In this document: positions 1 to 12,439 of the stretch, one piece after another
How the letters are laid out: every line of letters starts with the position of its first letter
Position numbering within the stretch: position 1 is the first letter of the stretch
Assembly (NCBI GenBank): GCA_020284085.1
Contig: JACEVL010000699.1
Span: forward strand, 1-64,000
From: Aporrectodea caliginosa
Lineage: Eukaryota; Annelida; Clitellata; Crassiclitellata; Lumbricidae
DNA: 64,000 nt
Direction: 5' to 3'
The notes under the pieces: model-generated
Database searches by the model: none
What the model was told of the DNA's origin: nothing
What the model saw: the letters and a program-made list of their open reading frames with translations, nothing else
Translations under genes and position numbers: made by a program

Positions 1-871
1 TTCATTAGTATCGTTGCAATAAGTCTATCTTGTCATGAGCAACATCTCTGTTTATATGAGCATTATTTTGTGAAGAATATAATCTATATGTGCCACTAAA
101 TAAAAACCTTTATTGGAACTGTCAGGAAAAAAGCGACAACAGTACTTAAATTATGTTTCCACCGTTTCCGGCAAGTATTTGCAAACGGAATAAATGTAGA
201 ATTATAGGTATTACGGTATTCATCTTGGGCTGCCAACGGTCCCGGATTCGCCGGCAGAGTCCCGGATTTGCCTTGGCGGGCCCGTGTCCCGGATTGATCT
301 CAAATTACCACAGTATTTGTTGTAGATATCCGCAGTGACGTGGACAGGGTAAATGTTGTTCTTGTTTTCGCACACTAGACTCGAACAACCGTCCGTAAAT
401 AAGCTTTACAGAAGGTAACTAGGTTGTAGCCTATCCTCTATGGAATAGCACGTCAACATGGGATGTTGGACAGCGCTGTGTTGAAGTCTTCAAAACTTTG
501 CACTGAGTTACTTGACTTTTTGTCCAACGCATTATCAGTTCATGTTTCCAACGCTTTTTGCTTAGGATTGTTCAGGATTATGAACTGCCTGTTGTCTCTA
601 ACAATCACAATTGCCTGAGCACCTCCCTTGTTAAAGCGGAACTGATGAAAAAATTTAATTTTAACATGACAAGTGCTGAGTTTTAAGACTACGCAGTGAC
701 CAGCACTTCTACTCTCCCGTCGCAGACCTAAATGACACATGCAATCTGCATGAATGTAATTGTACATTATGAATAATTTCGAAAAAATCGGCAATTAGAT
801 CAATGAGAACATGGCCTGGGACCATAAGCTAGGATCCTGCATGGTTACCATGATCGGTCACTGGAATTTAA

Positions 872-1818
872 CCCTCCGAGGACTGAACTTTTTGTAGTCA
901 TTCTAGTACTATGAGGGGGTCTAGCAGACCCCTAGGTCTATTGTACTGTTTTGCATTGACTATCCAATTTTTTAATTGTTGTAACTTAAAATTAAAACAA
1001 GGAGACACTGCAGACACTTGTATATGTGTAACATAACAATAAAACTAATTACAAATACTCGGGTATGCGAAGTATTCACATACATGTGAATTTATCAGTT
1101 ATGTAGCCTATCATTTTCAGTGGTACATTGTAGATAAACAAAACATGTAACAATGTAGATTCATATATATCGCGTCTTAGCAGTAGCATATTATTCGGAC
1201 AGAGTGATAAGTGCTATATAGATGTCCTTTTGGTCGTAATTACCTACAGTGCTGGTCAGCCTACTGGTCATTTTCCGTGGCACAATTGCAACAGCGACGA
1301 GACATCTTTACTCGTGAGTGTTCGCCACATACGTGCTTTTCACAGCCATCGCAAAGTTGCTTGCTTTTACGCTTTCTCTTCGCTGGACACACATAGCAAC
1401 AGCCTCTTCCAGCAATTGATCGCATTCCACGGACAATGGGTTGCACTTGTGACACATTGTAACCCATCATTTTCAGCTAGCGAAAATCTACGTCTAGAAG
1501 TCATTATCTAAGTTTGTTTACGTATATCCTTCACGAAATAATACTGTAATGCTTATACTTTATCAAAAAATAACACCAAATCATTTGCTGCACATTGCAA
1601 CCGCATGTGTTTTTAGCCTTATTTCTGGGTTATGTTGTTTACATGCCATTTCCATGGTAACCATTATGAGAAACCAATTGCATTTTTATTACTTTAGCGC
1701 ATTACTGGGCGAGCAACAAAGTCATAAAATATCACAACCAAACTCAATCGGATACTGAGTGAAATACTAAAAAAACCGGCCCGGGGTCTACTAGACACCC
1801 CTCATAGGCGTACGAGGG
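872..1818. mobile_element. piggyBac-like element with TTAA target sites
   Basis: A 947-bp element lies between TTAA at 868-871 and TTAA at 1819-1822. Its ends are CCCTC and GAGGG. Subterminal sequence is also inverted: a GAGGGGGTCTAGCAGACCCC block on the left matches a GGGGTCTACTAGAC block on the right. CCCT-type ends and TTAA duplication are the hallmarks of the piggyBac superfamily. It sits inside the hAT-like element of 225-2045, so it is the younger insertion. Confidence 0.88.
1261..1470 (-). pseudogene. piggyBac transposase C-terminal cysteine-rich domain remnant
   Basis: A 69-codon frame encodes a cysteine-rich tail of the form C-C-x2-C-x11-C-x2-C-x4-C-x2-H, ending with a further RRCCNC motif. 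The key stretch reads GRGCCYVCPAKRKRKSKQLC. This is the spacing of the zinc-binding domain at the C-terminus of piggyBac transposases, which in the family helps bind the element ends. The catalytic core is missing, so the surrounding element is non-autonomous. The identity rests on the motif and on the TTAA-bounded context; no alignment was run. Confidence 0.72.
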
Positions 1819-2053
1819 TTAAATTAATCAACTTTTTCTTCTTGAAGTTGATTCTAATTTTAAATATAGGCTGATTGTCTTTTGACGATTTGACTGCAAT
1901 TTTCAGTAGACTGTAGATCCTACATTAAGCTGACGCAATATTCATTACATAAGCCTACAGTGACGTGGACAGGGTAAATTGGTAATGGCATATCGACTGT
2001 GATAGCGGGCGTCCCGGAATGGCAAATCAAGAGTTGGTAGCCCTATACTCATC

Positions 2054-2830
2054 GGCAATGAGATCAGTTAACTTCATGTTTGATACCAGTTTCACAATGA
2101 TTAAACAGGTTGTGGCAATGACAGAGAACGCATGAAATCATACAACAATTCATTCTCGTTTTATGGGTGATGCTGGAGAATTCATCTGACCAGATCATAT
2201 TCATAGAGCCCACGTAAAGTTGCTGACAGAAGAAAGTCACATTCAGAGTTCGGTTAACTATCGAGAACATGGTCTCAGGGTGCGCCAATCAAGTATAGAA
2301 TTTTTTCTTTCTAGTTGCATGTCTATTAAAGAATCACAGGCACTCGAGTCCCACAGATTACTATGATCTGTGGAGTAGAGGTTGAAGAAGAAGGTATTCA
2401 GGAGGTTCAGGGACCCACTGTGGAGTTAAAGCAACTTAGTTCTGCTTTTGGAAGAGGAAACTCTCAGCTCGAGTTTCCCCGACACCAAAGACGTCTTAGA
2501 AGCGGGAAGGCCACTCAGTGTTGCTGTAACGCTGAATCCGTCTTATCGAAATGCCGTTCACCGTTCTCTGCAATGCAAGAAGGTTGGAACGACCTCTTCT
2601 TCACTACGATCTGCAGGTCCTGTCATCCGAGTATCGAATCGCCCCACAATGACATCGTAGAGTAGGTGTTTACCAAGTCCCCACATTAGAATGGCGAAAA
2701 TCTTCAAGACTACATGTATATATTGGATATCTATCGACAGAAGGGTCACGCGACAATACCCTAGAAGTAAGTTTCATTCATGGAAATCACATTTCACGAA
2801 AAGTAAATTTCATGTGAAAACAAAACCTGG
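2054..2830. other. Stretch without a recognised gene, downstream of the Mab-21 gene
   Basis: Open frames exist here (minus 2064-2288; plus 2363-2665 and 2448-2660) but none shows a motif I recognise. The plus frames at 2363 and 2448 overlap and could be one frameshifted coding relic. The stretch includes the 3' flank of the minus-strand gene ending at 2831. Confidence 0.4.
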
Positions 2831-5731
2831 TCATTGATGCGATGGCAAGCTCAAACTATTTTTTAAAATACAAAGCCTTTGCAGAAGAAATTTCCAAATG
2901 ATGTGTTCAAACGGAAGATTAGTTTCCTGAGCAGTAAATTCAGTCAATGCTTCTGTATATGGAAGATTGCAGTCGATACAACATCTGATTATCAAATATC
3001 TTGCAAGAAAATGTCTTCCACAGAAATAGTGACGATTATTTTTGTGATAGTAATGAAGAAGTGACGCGGTTTCACCGTTGCTAGAGTAAACATATCGGGC
3101 AAACCAGTGCTCAAACGTTGGTTGGGCAGTAACTGTTATCTCAACTTTCCCCAACTCGTTATTCAGAGGTGATAAATAATAGAAAAGTGTGTGAAATCCA
3201 AGCAAAGACTGTATGTCTCCATCGAAAAAAGAGTCAAACGGTGGAAACATCAAAACATTCGCAAATGCAAACTTCATCAAATCGCTCTGCAGATCAGGCT
3301 CATGAAGAATTCGTTCACACAAATGCTGCACCTCATCGTATTGGCGACATTTGTAAAGGTACAAAGCACGATAGCAGTCAACTGTGTTGCACTTGATGCC
3401 AAAGTCTTTACGAATCACATTGTAGAAGGAAGTCATATTTTCTAATGCATGTTCCATTAGAACACCAATTACTGTTTCTTTAGCTATCTTTACATCTGTA
3501 GCTTCGGTCTCTGTTAACGATTGTGGTGTGTAATATACGATCTGTCTGGCTATATTCTGAGTACTTGCCTTCATTGGGGAATTATATTTCGATGTTATTA
3601 AAGCCTTTAAGTATTTATCCATAGGAAATACCGAATCAGGCAAATCATGATCAAAATTTAAATTTTTGGATACTCTTTCGGTAGAATAGATAATTGATAA
3701 TACAGCTACATAATGAGCAAGCACCTCTGGTGAAAGACGCAGATCAAGATAAAGTCGCTTGCCGATGTAATGAAGATTACCATCAGTTCTTTTTCTGTGA
3801 AGCACACGCAATCCAACGATTCTTGCGACATCGTTAATGAACAACAAACATCCTGCATTCAGTGTTTCCCTTTGAGATGTTTGATCTGCGAGTACTGCCA
3901 AAGAGAGACGTATGGCTTGCTGGTATTCTGATGTGGCAAAATGAAGAGCAGCCAGATAGACCAACGCTGCAGAAGCAATGCCATTGGAGTTATAATCGTC
4001 GTATTCTAGAGCTTTTCTAAGGAATTCTTTTGACATGAGAGACAATAGTTGAAATTCTGAAGGACTATTTGATCCAGTTAAATTTTCCATGAGACCCTGA
4101 GCACGCAGGAATTGAAACCGACTACTCTGTGCTGTGTACGTTTTCGGAAAGTTGTGATACCGAGACCTTGCAATTTTAGGTTGCATCGAAATTGCGTTGA
4201 CAAAATTCACAAAGAGATTGCTATCCCATGAAATATATCCGCATCCTAAGCCATAGGCAGAATGCAGAATAAGCAGTAGATTGCCATAGTACATGAAACT
4301 TAGGTCGTTCTGTACTGTTGGAAGATCCATCGGTATACCATTTGCTTCGGGGGCAAAACTTCTCGGATAAGTTCCAGATCTGATGCAATTCTTAAATCCT
4401 GAACTGAACCCGTATTTTATCATTGGACGCCACATCATGTGAGAATTTGCTAATAGCGTATAAGTAAAAAAATCCACAGATTCTAATATATTCGCTTTCC
4501 TATATTCAACGATAGGCTTCACGCAAGCCATTAAAACTTCCATTGTGGCTTTAAGCTTGAAACGCCTCCTAGTGAATAGCAGTATGTAATTTTCCACGAA
4601 CCAATGACAAAGAATGCCAGAAATGCAGAATTCGTTTAGTCGTCTTTCAGTCTTTTCAAGCATTCTAGCGCTGGATGGCTCATGAAATAAGTTTGCTTCA
4701 GGAATAAAATAGTTCGGACAGTGTCTCTTCTTTAACCATTCTGAAAGCTTTTGTAACAACTCACAGCAGATCGCAATAACAGTAAAGGAATCCCACCATT
4801 CAGGTGACATCTTTTCACAAGTCCATAACATCAGAGTCTTTAAATGATACGTACAGAGAACCTCATCCTCCTTTGGACAATCTTTCTGTATTATTTCCTT
4901 CTTTGCAAAGAATCTCAGCAAATGATAGACAATCTGTTGAATTTGAGTCCAACTCTGAAGTAAAATCAATTCCGCCACAGAAAATGAAATTCTCCACTGT
5001 AGTTCATCGTCTCTGCAAGCACGGTGCTGAACGTAGACAACATGGCAACCATTCTCTCTAACCTCTGTGATTGTATCAATGGTCGGCCATCCGTTATTCC
5101 TATGTCGTTTAAGCCAACCTTGGGCTTCTTTAGGCCATTGAGGGCACCACAGGCTTTCAACGGCATCACTTGCGGAATATAAAGAAGAATGCGTAAGTCC
5201 TTTACGCGTAATTGCTGGACCACTCATGGTTGCGGGAAAGGCGTTTTTTCCTTCGATTGTTAAATTGGAATATTCACTTGCAATGCTATTAATATTTACT
5301 ATCCCGTAGCTATTTCTAAGAGCTGTACATTTAAATTCGTACTTTTTATATTTCCAATTATAGTTCATTTCCCCAAAACGTCGTAATCGAACAAAACCTG
5401 GATACTTATGATATGGTTCAATCTTGTACCACGTGATCATATCGGCCAGGCCACTCCTATCAATTGGTAGCACTGGAAAGTCCCCACTGAAGACCAGCGT
5501 ATTAGTGTGGGTGATTAGGAGATCTACGTCGTCAACGCATGAATTCAGCGGTTGGATATAGAACTCCGCATGGCTGCCACACACCATATCAAACCTTTTT
5601 ACTTCGTATTTCGAGCACGATAAGTTATGCATCTGATCAGAAACAGAAATAAATGACTTTGGAAGTAATTGACATGTGGAAACGATGAATTCAGATGCCA
5701 ATTCCACATTCCAATTTTCATATTCCGTCAT
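2831..5731 (-). CDS. Mab-21-domain (cGAS-like) protein with TPR-like C-terminal half
   Basis: This is an uninterrupted 966-residue protein. Residues about 35-350 carry the Mab-21/cGAS-like nucleotidyltransferase fold. There is a GS motif at 52-53, then DDVD at 67-70 supplying the D-x-D acidic pair (68 and 70). A candidate third acid is D189, just before WCPQWP (195-200). The conserved LQWRISFSVAELILLQSW block is at about 244-261 and TYHLKTLMLWTCE at about 294-306. Family members make cyclic dinucleotides on binding nucleic acid, or are catalytically dead developmental proteins. The second half is helical, with TPR-like pairs near 565-615 and 780-810. The coding region is a single exon. TTTTCATTTAG lies directly before the start codon and looks like a splice acceptor, so a 5' noncoding exon is likely. 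A CAT microsatellite lies just upstream. Catalytic activity is inferred from retained acidic residues only. Confidence 0.85.
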   Translation of the reverse strand: MTEYENWNVELASEFIVSTCQLLPKSFISVSDQMHNLSCSKYEVKRFDMVCGSHAEFYIQPLNSCVDDVDLLITHTNTLVFSGDFPVLPIDRSGLADMITWYKIEPYHKYPGFVRLRRFGEMNYNWKYKKYEFKCTALRNSYGIVNINSIASEYSNLTIEGKNAFPATMSGPAITRKGLTHSSLYSASDAVESLWCPQWPKEAQGWLKRHRNNGWPTIDTITEVRENGCHVVYVQHRACRDDELQWRISFSVAELILLQSWTQIQQIVYHLLRFFAKKEIIQKDCPKEDEVLCTYHLKTLMLWTCEKMSPEWWDSFTVIAICCELLQKLSEWLKKRHCPNYFIPEANLFHEPSSARMLEKTERRLNEFCISGILCHWFVENYILLFTRRRFKLKATMEVLMACVKPIVEYRKANILESVDFFTYTLLANSHMMWRPMIKYGFSSGFKNCIRSGTYPRSFAPEANGIPMDLPTVQNDLSFMYYGNLLLILHSAYGLGCGYISWDSNLFVNFVNAISMQPKIARSRYHNFPKTYTAQSSRFQFLRAQGLMENLTGSNSPSEFQLLSLMSKEFLRKALEYDDYNSNGIASAALVYLAALHFATSEYQQAIRLSLAVLADQTSQRETLNAGCLLFINDVARIVGLRVLHRKRTDGNLHYIGKRLYLDLRLSPEVLAHYVAVLSIIYSTERVSKNLNFDHDLPDSVFPMDKYLKALITSKYNSPMKASTQNIARQIVYYTPQSLTETEATDVKIAKETVIGVLMEHALENMTSFYNVIRKDFGIKCNTVDCYRALYLYKCRQYDEVQHLCERILHEPDLQSDLMKFAFANVLMFPPFDSFFDGDIQSLLGFHTLFYYLSPLNNELGKVEITVTAQPTFEHWFARYVYSSNGETASLLHYYHKNNRHYFCGRHFLARYLIIRCCIDCNLPYTEALTEFTAQETNLPFEHIIWKFLLQRLCILKNSLSLPSHQ

Positions 5732-5782
5732 CCTAAATGAAAAACATATGGATCCTAAACACTCATGGCCATAATAATTATT

Positions 5783-5785
5783 ACT

Positions 5786-5872
<87 letters not shown>

Positions 5873-5929
5873 TTCTTCTTCTTCATCTTCATCTTCATCT
5901 TCATCTTTATTATGATCATCATCATCATT
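5783..5929. repeat. (CAT)n / (CTT)n microsatellite
   Basis: About 88 bp of nearly perfect CAT repeat run into CTT- and CATCTT-type repeats. It begins about 55 bp upstream of the Mab-21 start codon. The poly-His and poly-Met frames across it are artefacts. Confidence 0.97.
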
Positions 5930-5989
5930 AGCAGGAACACAATTCTCGCTATTACCCTATAAAAAGAGCGAACAATCACCCTCATCGCT

Positions 5990-6365
5990 CACATTTTATT
6001 CATTAATCCGAGTAGTAGTATTAGGGGTATTTGGTGCAGCGAGGCCTAGATTTCAGGGGTTTTAGGTTATATAAGGCCCTATTTGGCCCATGGGCCTTTA
6101 GCCGAACCCTTATGACCCAAACGGTGGCCTCCTAGATGGTTTCCTTGCCGAATTGAGCACAACAAGGTCTAAGTAGGGCAATCCCACTTGGGGCCAGGGC
6201 CAGGGACACATACACGGGCATAATTAGCCCATGGGCTCTTAGCCGACCCCATTGGGAAGGTCCTATGACCCCAGGATATAAATTCTCTTTCATGTAAACT
6301 TGGGTAGTATCCAAAAAAGTAAAAATAAAGAAAAGGCTTGGGCGCATCTGTTTTTTTAAATTTCA
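5990..6365. other. Short repeated, palindromic non-coding stretch
   Basis: GGCCCATGGGCC-type palindromes with TTAGCCGA occur twice (near 6084 and 6228), each followed by a C-rich tract, which suggests a degenerate internal duplication. No gene is seen. Confidence 0.4.
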
Positions 6366-6369
6366 TTGA

Positions 6370-7628
<1,259 letters not shown>

Positions 7629-7629
7629 G

Positions 7630-8094
7630 TAGCAACTTTGGAATCAGTCCAGCATACACAGTTCAGTGTCATGGTGAGTTGCTTTATAAACTCTGCTCGC
7701 GCTTTTTCGCGACCTTTTTTGATCAGCTCTTTTTTTACGTCTTCGCTAACGGCTGTTCCTACAGATTTATGTCGTATCTCGTCCTTCATAACACGATATT
7801 TTTCAACCTCCTCAAGAATCAACTTGTATTCTTCCTCGCTGATCAGATCGTCTTCCAGGGCCTTCAGAACACGTCTATGTAATTATGGTATTGAGTTTAC
7901 TACTGGCCAGAACTCTTATGGCTTCGTGTTTTGCCGCTTTTGCCGAACATTTTTCGACTTATGGCAACTCTAGTGACATCAATCAAACTGGACAACATCG
8001 CACAAACTTCAAGAATTAATCCTGGCACCAGCAAGGCTGTTCCACCGGCTCCCGCGCCAAGTCCTAAAAGTGTAAGCTTACAAGTGGCAGACAC
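7630..8094 (-). pseudogene. Frameshifted coding remnant with hydrophobic segment and charged helix
   Basis: Read on the minus strand, a Gly/Ala-rich hydrophobic stretch (containing ALLVPGLILEVCAML) and a basic linker are followed, after a frame change near 7900, by IRVLASSKLNTI. Next come KALEDDLISEEEYKLILEEV and a basic tail rich in Lys and Arg. The two parts look like one protein: a membrane-like or coiled N-half and a helical charged C-half. It resembles a repeat-associated family I have seen in marine invertebrate proteomes, but I cannot name it. It ends against the LINE tail at 7628. Confidence 0.45.
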
Positions 8095-8149
8095 ACCAGT
8101 GAAAAAACGAAAATTAGATATTCAAAAATTAATAGCAACCAAAAACTGA

Positions 8150-8936
8150 TTAAATGTCATTCAATATACCGTTGGATAGAGCTCTTAATACTGAATAAAA
8201 CGATATATTCATTTTCAAATAATTATGCCAATATTTGTAGAAGTTATTAACTTTTTACCATTTCCCATAGTTCGCGACATGTCGCTAAGTCTGAAAACGG
8301 TTAAACACTAATAACTTTTTTATCCTTTGAGATATTTGAACCCATAGTATGTCATTCGATTCAGCTCTGAACCGCCTTTCTAATGGTAAATTGTGATGGG
8401 AGATTGTTTACCAGTACACATTTGTTTTAAAGTAAATTACAGTTTTTTGCAATTTTTCATTGATTCTGTTGTTATTTCAGCTGAATGCGCACTTTGTCCG
8501 ATAAAACTGAGCGCTAAGAACATTCCATTTTGATCGTGAATAATTGCAAAATTGTGAAGCATAAAAGCAACAATGCCTACTTGTTCTAAAACGCTGTTTA
8601 TTTTTGGCACTGACTTTTTACAATAATCCAGGGTCTTGAAGAATTAGGAATGAATAGAACTAAAAAATTTAATATTCTTAATATTCGTTTACCATTTTCA
8701 ATATTCGTCATTATTCGTCAATTTATAGAAATCTTAATATTCGTAATATGCGCATACTCGATCTATGGCCACCGCCGCCAAACAGAATGCAGGCGATAAA
8801 GATGTTGTCCTTGGGAGACACTCATGGCTTTGTGCTCAAAGCCTGTGATAGCATGACTGGTGATTTAGCTATGGCGAACTAATATCTATCAACGACGCAG
8901 CGATTTTAGCAAAAGTGTCACCAACACCATGATTAC
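8150..8936. other. AT-rich non-coding stretch
   Basis: No gene, RNA or element boundary is seen here. Confidence 0.5.
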
Positions 8937-9060
8937 TAGGGTGCTCCAGAAAATTAAAAGTTGAAAATTCATTGTTCCTCGGGGCACTTCCCATGCGTCT
9001 CATACAGATGACTCTAAAAATCCAAATTTTAGGCTTTTACATTAAGGCTAAGCCTTGCCC
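8937..9060 (+). mobile_element. Solo terminus of the divergent TAGGGTG transposon family
   Basis: TAGGGTGCTCC followed by AAAATTAAAAGTTG matches the inverted right end of the element at 35621-37344 (TAGCCTGGTCC followed by AAAAATTAAAAGTTG). The similarity continues into ATTG-TCC and CATG-GTCTC blocks. The matching opposite end was not found before the LINE at 9.7 kb, so the copy is truncated. Confidence 0.6.
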
Positions 9061-9734
9061 CAGCTTGATGTATTAAAACAATAGGCTATTCGCAATTTTT
9101 CAGTTGAAAACACAAATTACCGGTATTTAAGTATATATGAAAAATAATATGTTTCATACATATTGGCCAGAACATGAAAGGTTGCAAGTAAAAATACAAG
9201 AACTGAGGTCTGGAGTACCTGTACAAATACTTAAGTATCAAGTACAAGTACGAGTACAAGTACTAAGGTCTCGAGTACAAGTACATATGGCTACTGCAAG
9301 AACGAGGACTTCCTTGACAAAGCAATGGTGTATTGCCACATGCACTCATTTATAATTTTGCTTTTTTGAGAAATATAATGGATGTGAGCATCTTGTCACT
9401 CAGATTCGATCGATACTGTTTTAATATTAAACTAAACACACTTTCAACCGGAGCGCTAAATGCAAAGCACACTCACAACTCTAAACGCTTGTTTGTCAAG
9501 AACAGTTTTGCTGCATTCCAAACGTCCAAGCAATCAATTTCATCAATGTCATCATGGCCTCTGATATTCAATCAGGTTGTCGCTTGTGATGATAAGGTGC
9601 TCGGTTTCAAAGAAGATCGTGTACAGTAGTGACCAAAGTGACCAAATAGCTTAGACTTTTTGATGCATGAGGTCTGCAGTTTCGGTTGCTGCAACCGTAT
9701 CTGTGATTAACGTGCCAAAATGAGACGTTTGCGT

Positions 9735-11625
9735 AGCACCTGCAAAATAAACTTGATGAAATCCAGGCCATCATAGCTAGTTTGAAAAATACCAAAGCCA
9801 CTGGTTCACTCGATTTACCAGTTGATATTATAAAACGCATTGCCAAGTATGTATCACTACCGTTGACCCACTTGGTCAATCAATCTTTCTTAACAGGCAT
9901 TGTTCCTCTTAATATGAAAACGGCCATTATCTCCCCTATATTTAAAACTGGAGACTGTCTTGAGATAAAGAACTATCGTCCCATTTCCAAGTTAACCTGC
10001 TTTTCTAAGATTCTGGAGAAAGCTATGTACAAGCGAATATATGATTTTCTTTCAGCTAACCAAATTTTATATGAAAAACAATTTGGATTCAGAAAGAACC
10101 ACTCTACCAACTTAGCTATTATTGAAGTCCTAGACAATATTTCCGAAGCTATGGATGTAAGTAGTTGTACTCTGGTGTATTTTTAGACTTGTCAAAAGCA
10201 TTCGATACTTTAAATCATGACATTTTACTTGCCAAGCTATACCATTACGGTATTCGTGGGATTGCTCTGGATTGGTTTAGATCCTATCTCAAGGATAGAT
10301 ATCAACGGGTTTCCTATGCAGGGGTTCTCTCTAGTCTTGCACCCATACTTTGCGGTGTTCCACAAGGTTCAAATTTGGGTCCTTTATTATTTCTCATCTA
10401 CATAAACGACATCACAACCTGCTCCCCACCCTGCAACTGGTACTTTTTGCAGATGATACTTCGGCTTTTATAATGGGGAAAAACTACCATCAACTATTCC
10501 AAACTATGAATTTGGAGTTTAGTAAATTATCTTGCTGGTTCCAAGTGAACATGTTATCACTTAATATAAAGAAGTCAAACTATGTTTTATTTAAAAGCAA
10601 AAAGTCAAGGATTCCGAATACTTTTGACCCTACTTTAACTATCGATAACATTCAATTGTGCAGAGTCTCTAAAGTCAAATTTCTGGGGGTTATCATTGAA
10701 GAGAACTTAACATGGAAGGAGCACGTGGAGCATGTGAAGAACAAAGTAGCCAAAACTGTGGGGATCGTTCACAGACTTAAGGGGTCCTTACCAGCTCACT
10801 CTCTCAACTTATTATATACTACCCTTCTACTGCCTTACTTAAATTATTGTACTGTGGTGTGGCAGGTGGGTATCAGAATATGCTTAAACCTATATACATC
10901 CTCCAAAAAAGGGCAATAAGAGTTATCAGTGGAGCTCATTATCTAGCAGAGAGTTGCCACCTATTTAAGTCCTTAAACCTTTTAACAATTTACGACATTT
11001 ATAAACTTCAACTTGCAATGTTAATGTACCGGCACCACAATGGCACTCTCCCAGCTTTATTTAAATCATACTTCACAGTGATTACTGATGTACATGATTA
11101 TAACACTAGACATAGACAAAACTATAGAACAGAAAAAGGCAGGATAAATGCTAGATGTTTCTCGGTAAGAATAAAAGGACCGCAGTTGTGGAACTCTATT
11201 GATTCTTGCATGCGTGAACTACGCTCGTTGATTGCATTCAAGTGTGTATATAGGACTTCTCTGATTGACCAGTACTAACTCAGCAACTTATAACTTGGAG
11301 TGTGATGCTGTCTATTATCGCTTAACTTTGAATACTGTTACTACTGTTACTGTACGGCTGCCTTAGCCTGTTAACTGAATACATTTTGTTGTTGTAATTC
11401 TGTGACCGGTAACCAATGGGGAAGACTAGATAAGCTGTCCCAGCTTCATCTCCCCATGAATCATTTGCTACTTGACTTGCATACTCACATTCTTTTGGCT
11501 CATATACTGTTAATCTATAATGTGCTGTTAGTTAATTTAGTTGTTTAATGTGATTGCTGTTTATGTACTGTTATTTTTAACTGAATGCAAAATGGTTCAA
11601 TAAACTCAAACTCAAACTCAAATGT
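9735..11625 (+). mobile_element. Frameshifted non-LTR retrotransposon (Jockey/CR1 type), reverse transcriptase region
   Basis: The translation starts with the entry to the reverse transcriptase domain (KNYRPISKLTCFSKILEK). It continues with [16 protein letters not shown], then [27 protein letters not shown] (catalytic FADD), FLGVIIEENLTW and a C-terminal YNTRHRQ ... GPQLWNSI region. At least three frame changes (near 10180, 10450 and 10900) kill it. The endonuclease part is missing. The 3' end carries AATAAA and a CTCAAA repeat tail at about 11600-11622. Confidence 0.9.
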
Positions 11626-12439
11626 GGTCCCCAACAAAGCATGTGTCTCATTCACATAAGACATAATCATATCTGCACACATTAAATAAGAACATACTAG
11701 TTGTAGGCAGTCTTTGACTATTGGAGCAACACAAAGAAAATGCCTTAATTAGCGTTTTACGTAAAACAGAAAAGTGATTCGCAAATGACTACCTAAGTGG
11801 CCTAACTAAGCGCGTTTTGAAACAGATGAAAATGTTTCCTTAACAGAGCTATATGCGCCATCTCGCACACGCAGCAGAAGACTGTTTCGAGAGGAACATA
11901 GAACACAGAGGAACATAGAAAACTCGCAAATTTCACAAGTGAGCCCCATTCACAAATGAATTCTTTGTAAAAGCCATAGGTTCAGAGGTTTATTGCTCGA
12001 AGTCCTATAATACAATTAACAAAATGCATTATTTCCGTGAATAAGCTGGTTTCCCTATCGCGGCTTTCGTATGGTGCTAAGAAAGTTCAACGACTTACAT
12101 TTACATTACTCGATAGAGTTCAAATGATTTGCTAGTCACTGCTCACCTCTCCGTATGGAGTCTTTGCAAGTGCCTAACAAAGTTTGATGTTGTGCCAGTT
12201 GTTTTCTTCAACGATAGTTTCTTCACTACAAAACTTGCACTTAGCAGAAGTAGCAGTTCCCTTGAGAGTGAAATTATCATAACCAAACTTAACCGCTCTA
12301 GGAATATTAGTATTTTTATTTTTAGCATTATCACCGTCCGTGGCCGCTATTTTAGCAAGACAACCGGAAGAAAATAATTCTGATCAAGATGCGGTCCATA
12401 CAGAACTGCCAAATTATCCAATATCCAGAACGTAAGAAT
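11626..12439. other. Non-coding stretch
   Basis: The open frames at 12129-12377 (plus) and 12143-12334 (minus) show no recognisable domain. I see nothing else definable. Confidence 0.45.

Larger units (their letters stand above)
225..2045. mobile_element. hAT-like non-autonomous element carrying a nested piggyBac
   Basis: The left end reads TTGGGCTGCCAAC and the right end is the inverse of TAGGGCTACCAAC. Both are followed inward by CCCGGA-rich sequence. The flanks are TATTCATC (217-224) and TACTCATC (2046-2053), a 7/8 match and the length expected of hAT target duplications. Without the nested piggyBac the element is about 870 bp, close to the related copy at 62789-63560. No transposase is recognisable inside. 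The minus-strand open frame at 540-794 looks like element-internal sequence, because inverted relatives of it occur near 63.15-63.35 kb. Confidence 0.75.

Noticed and set aside
540..794. Minus-strand open frame as a gene
   Set aside because: It lies inside a hAT-like element, and inverted relatives of it occur in the 62789-63560 copy.
5737..5985. Poly-His, poly-Ile and poly-Met open frames
   Set aside because: They are six-frame translations of the CAT/CTT microsatellite.
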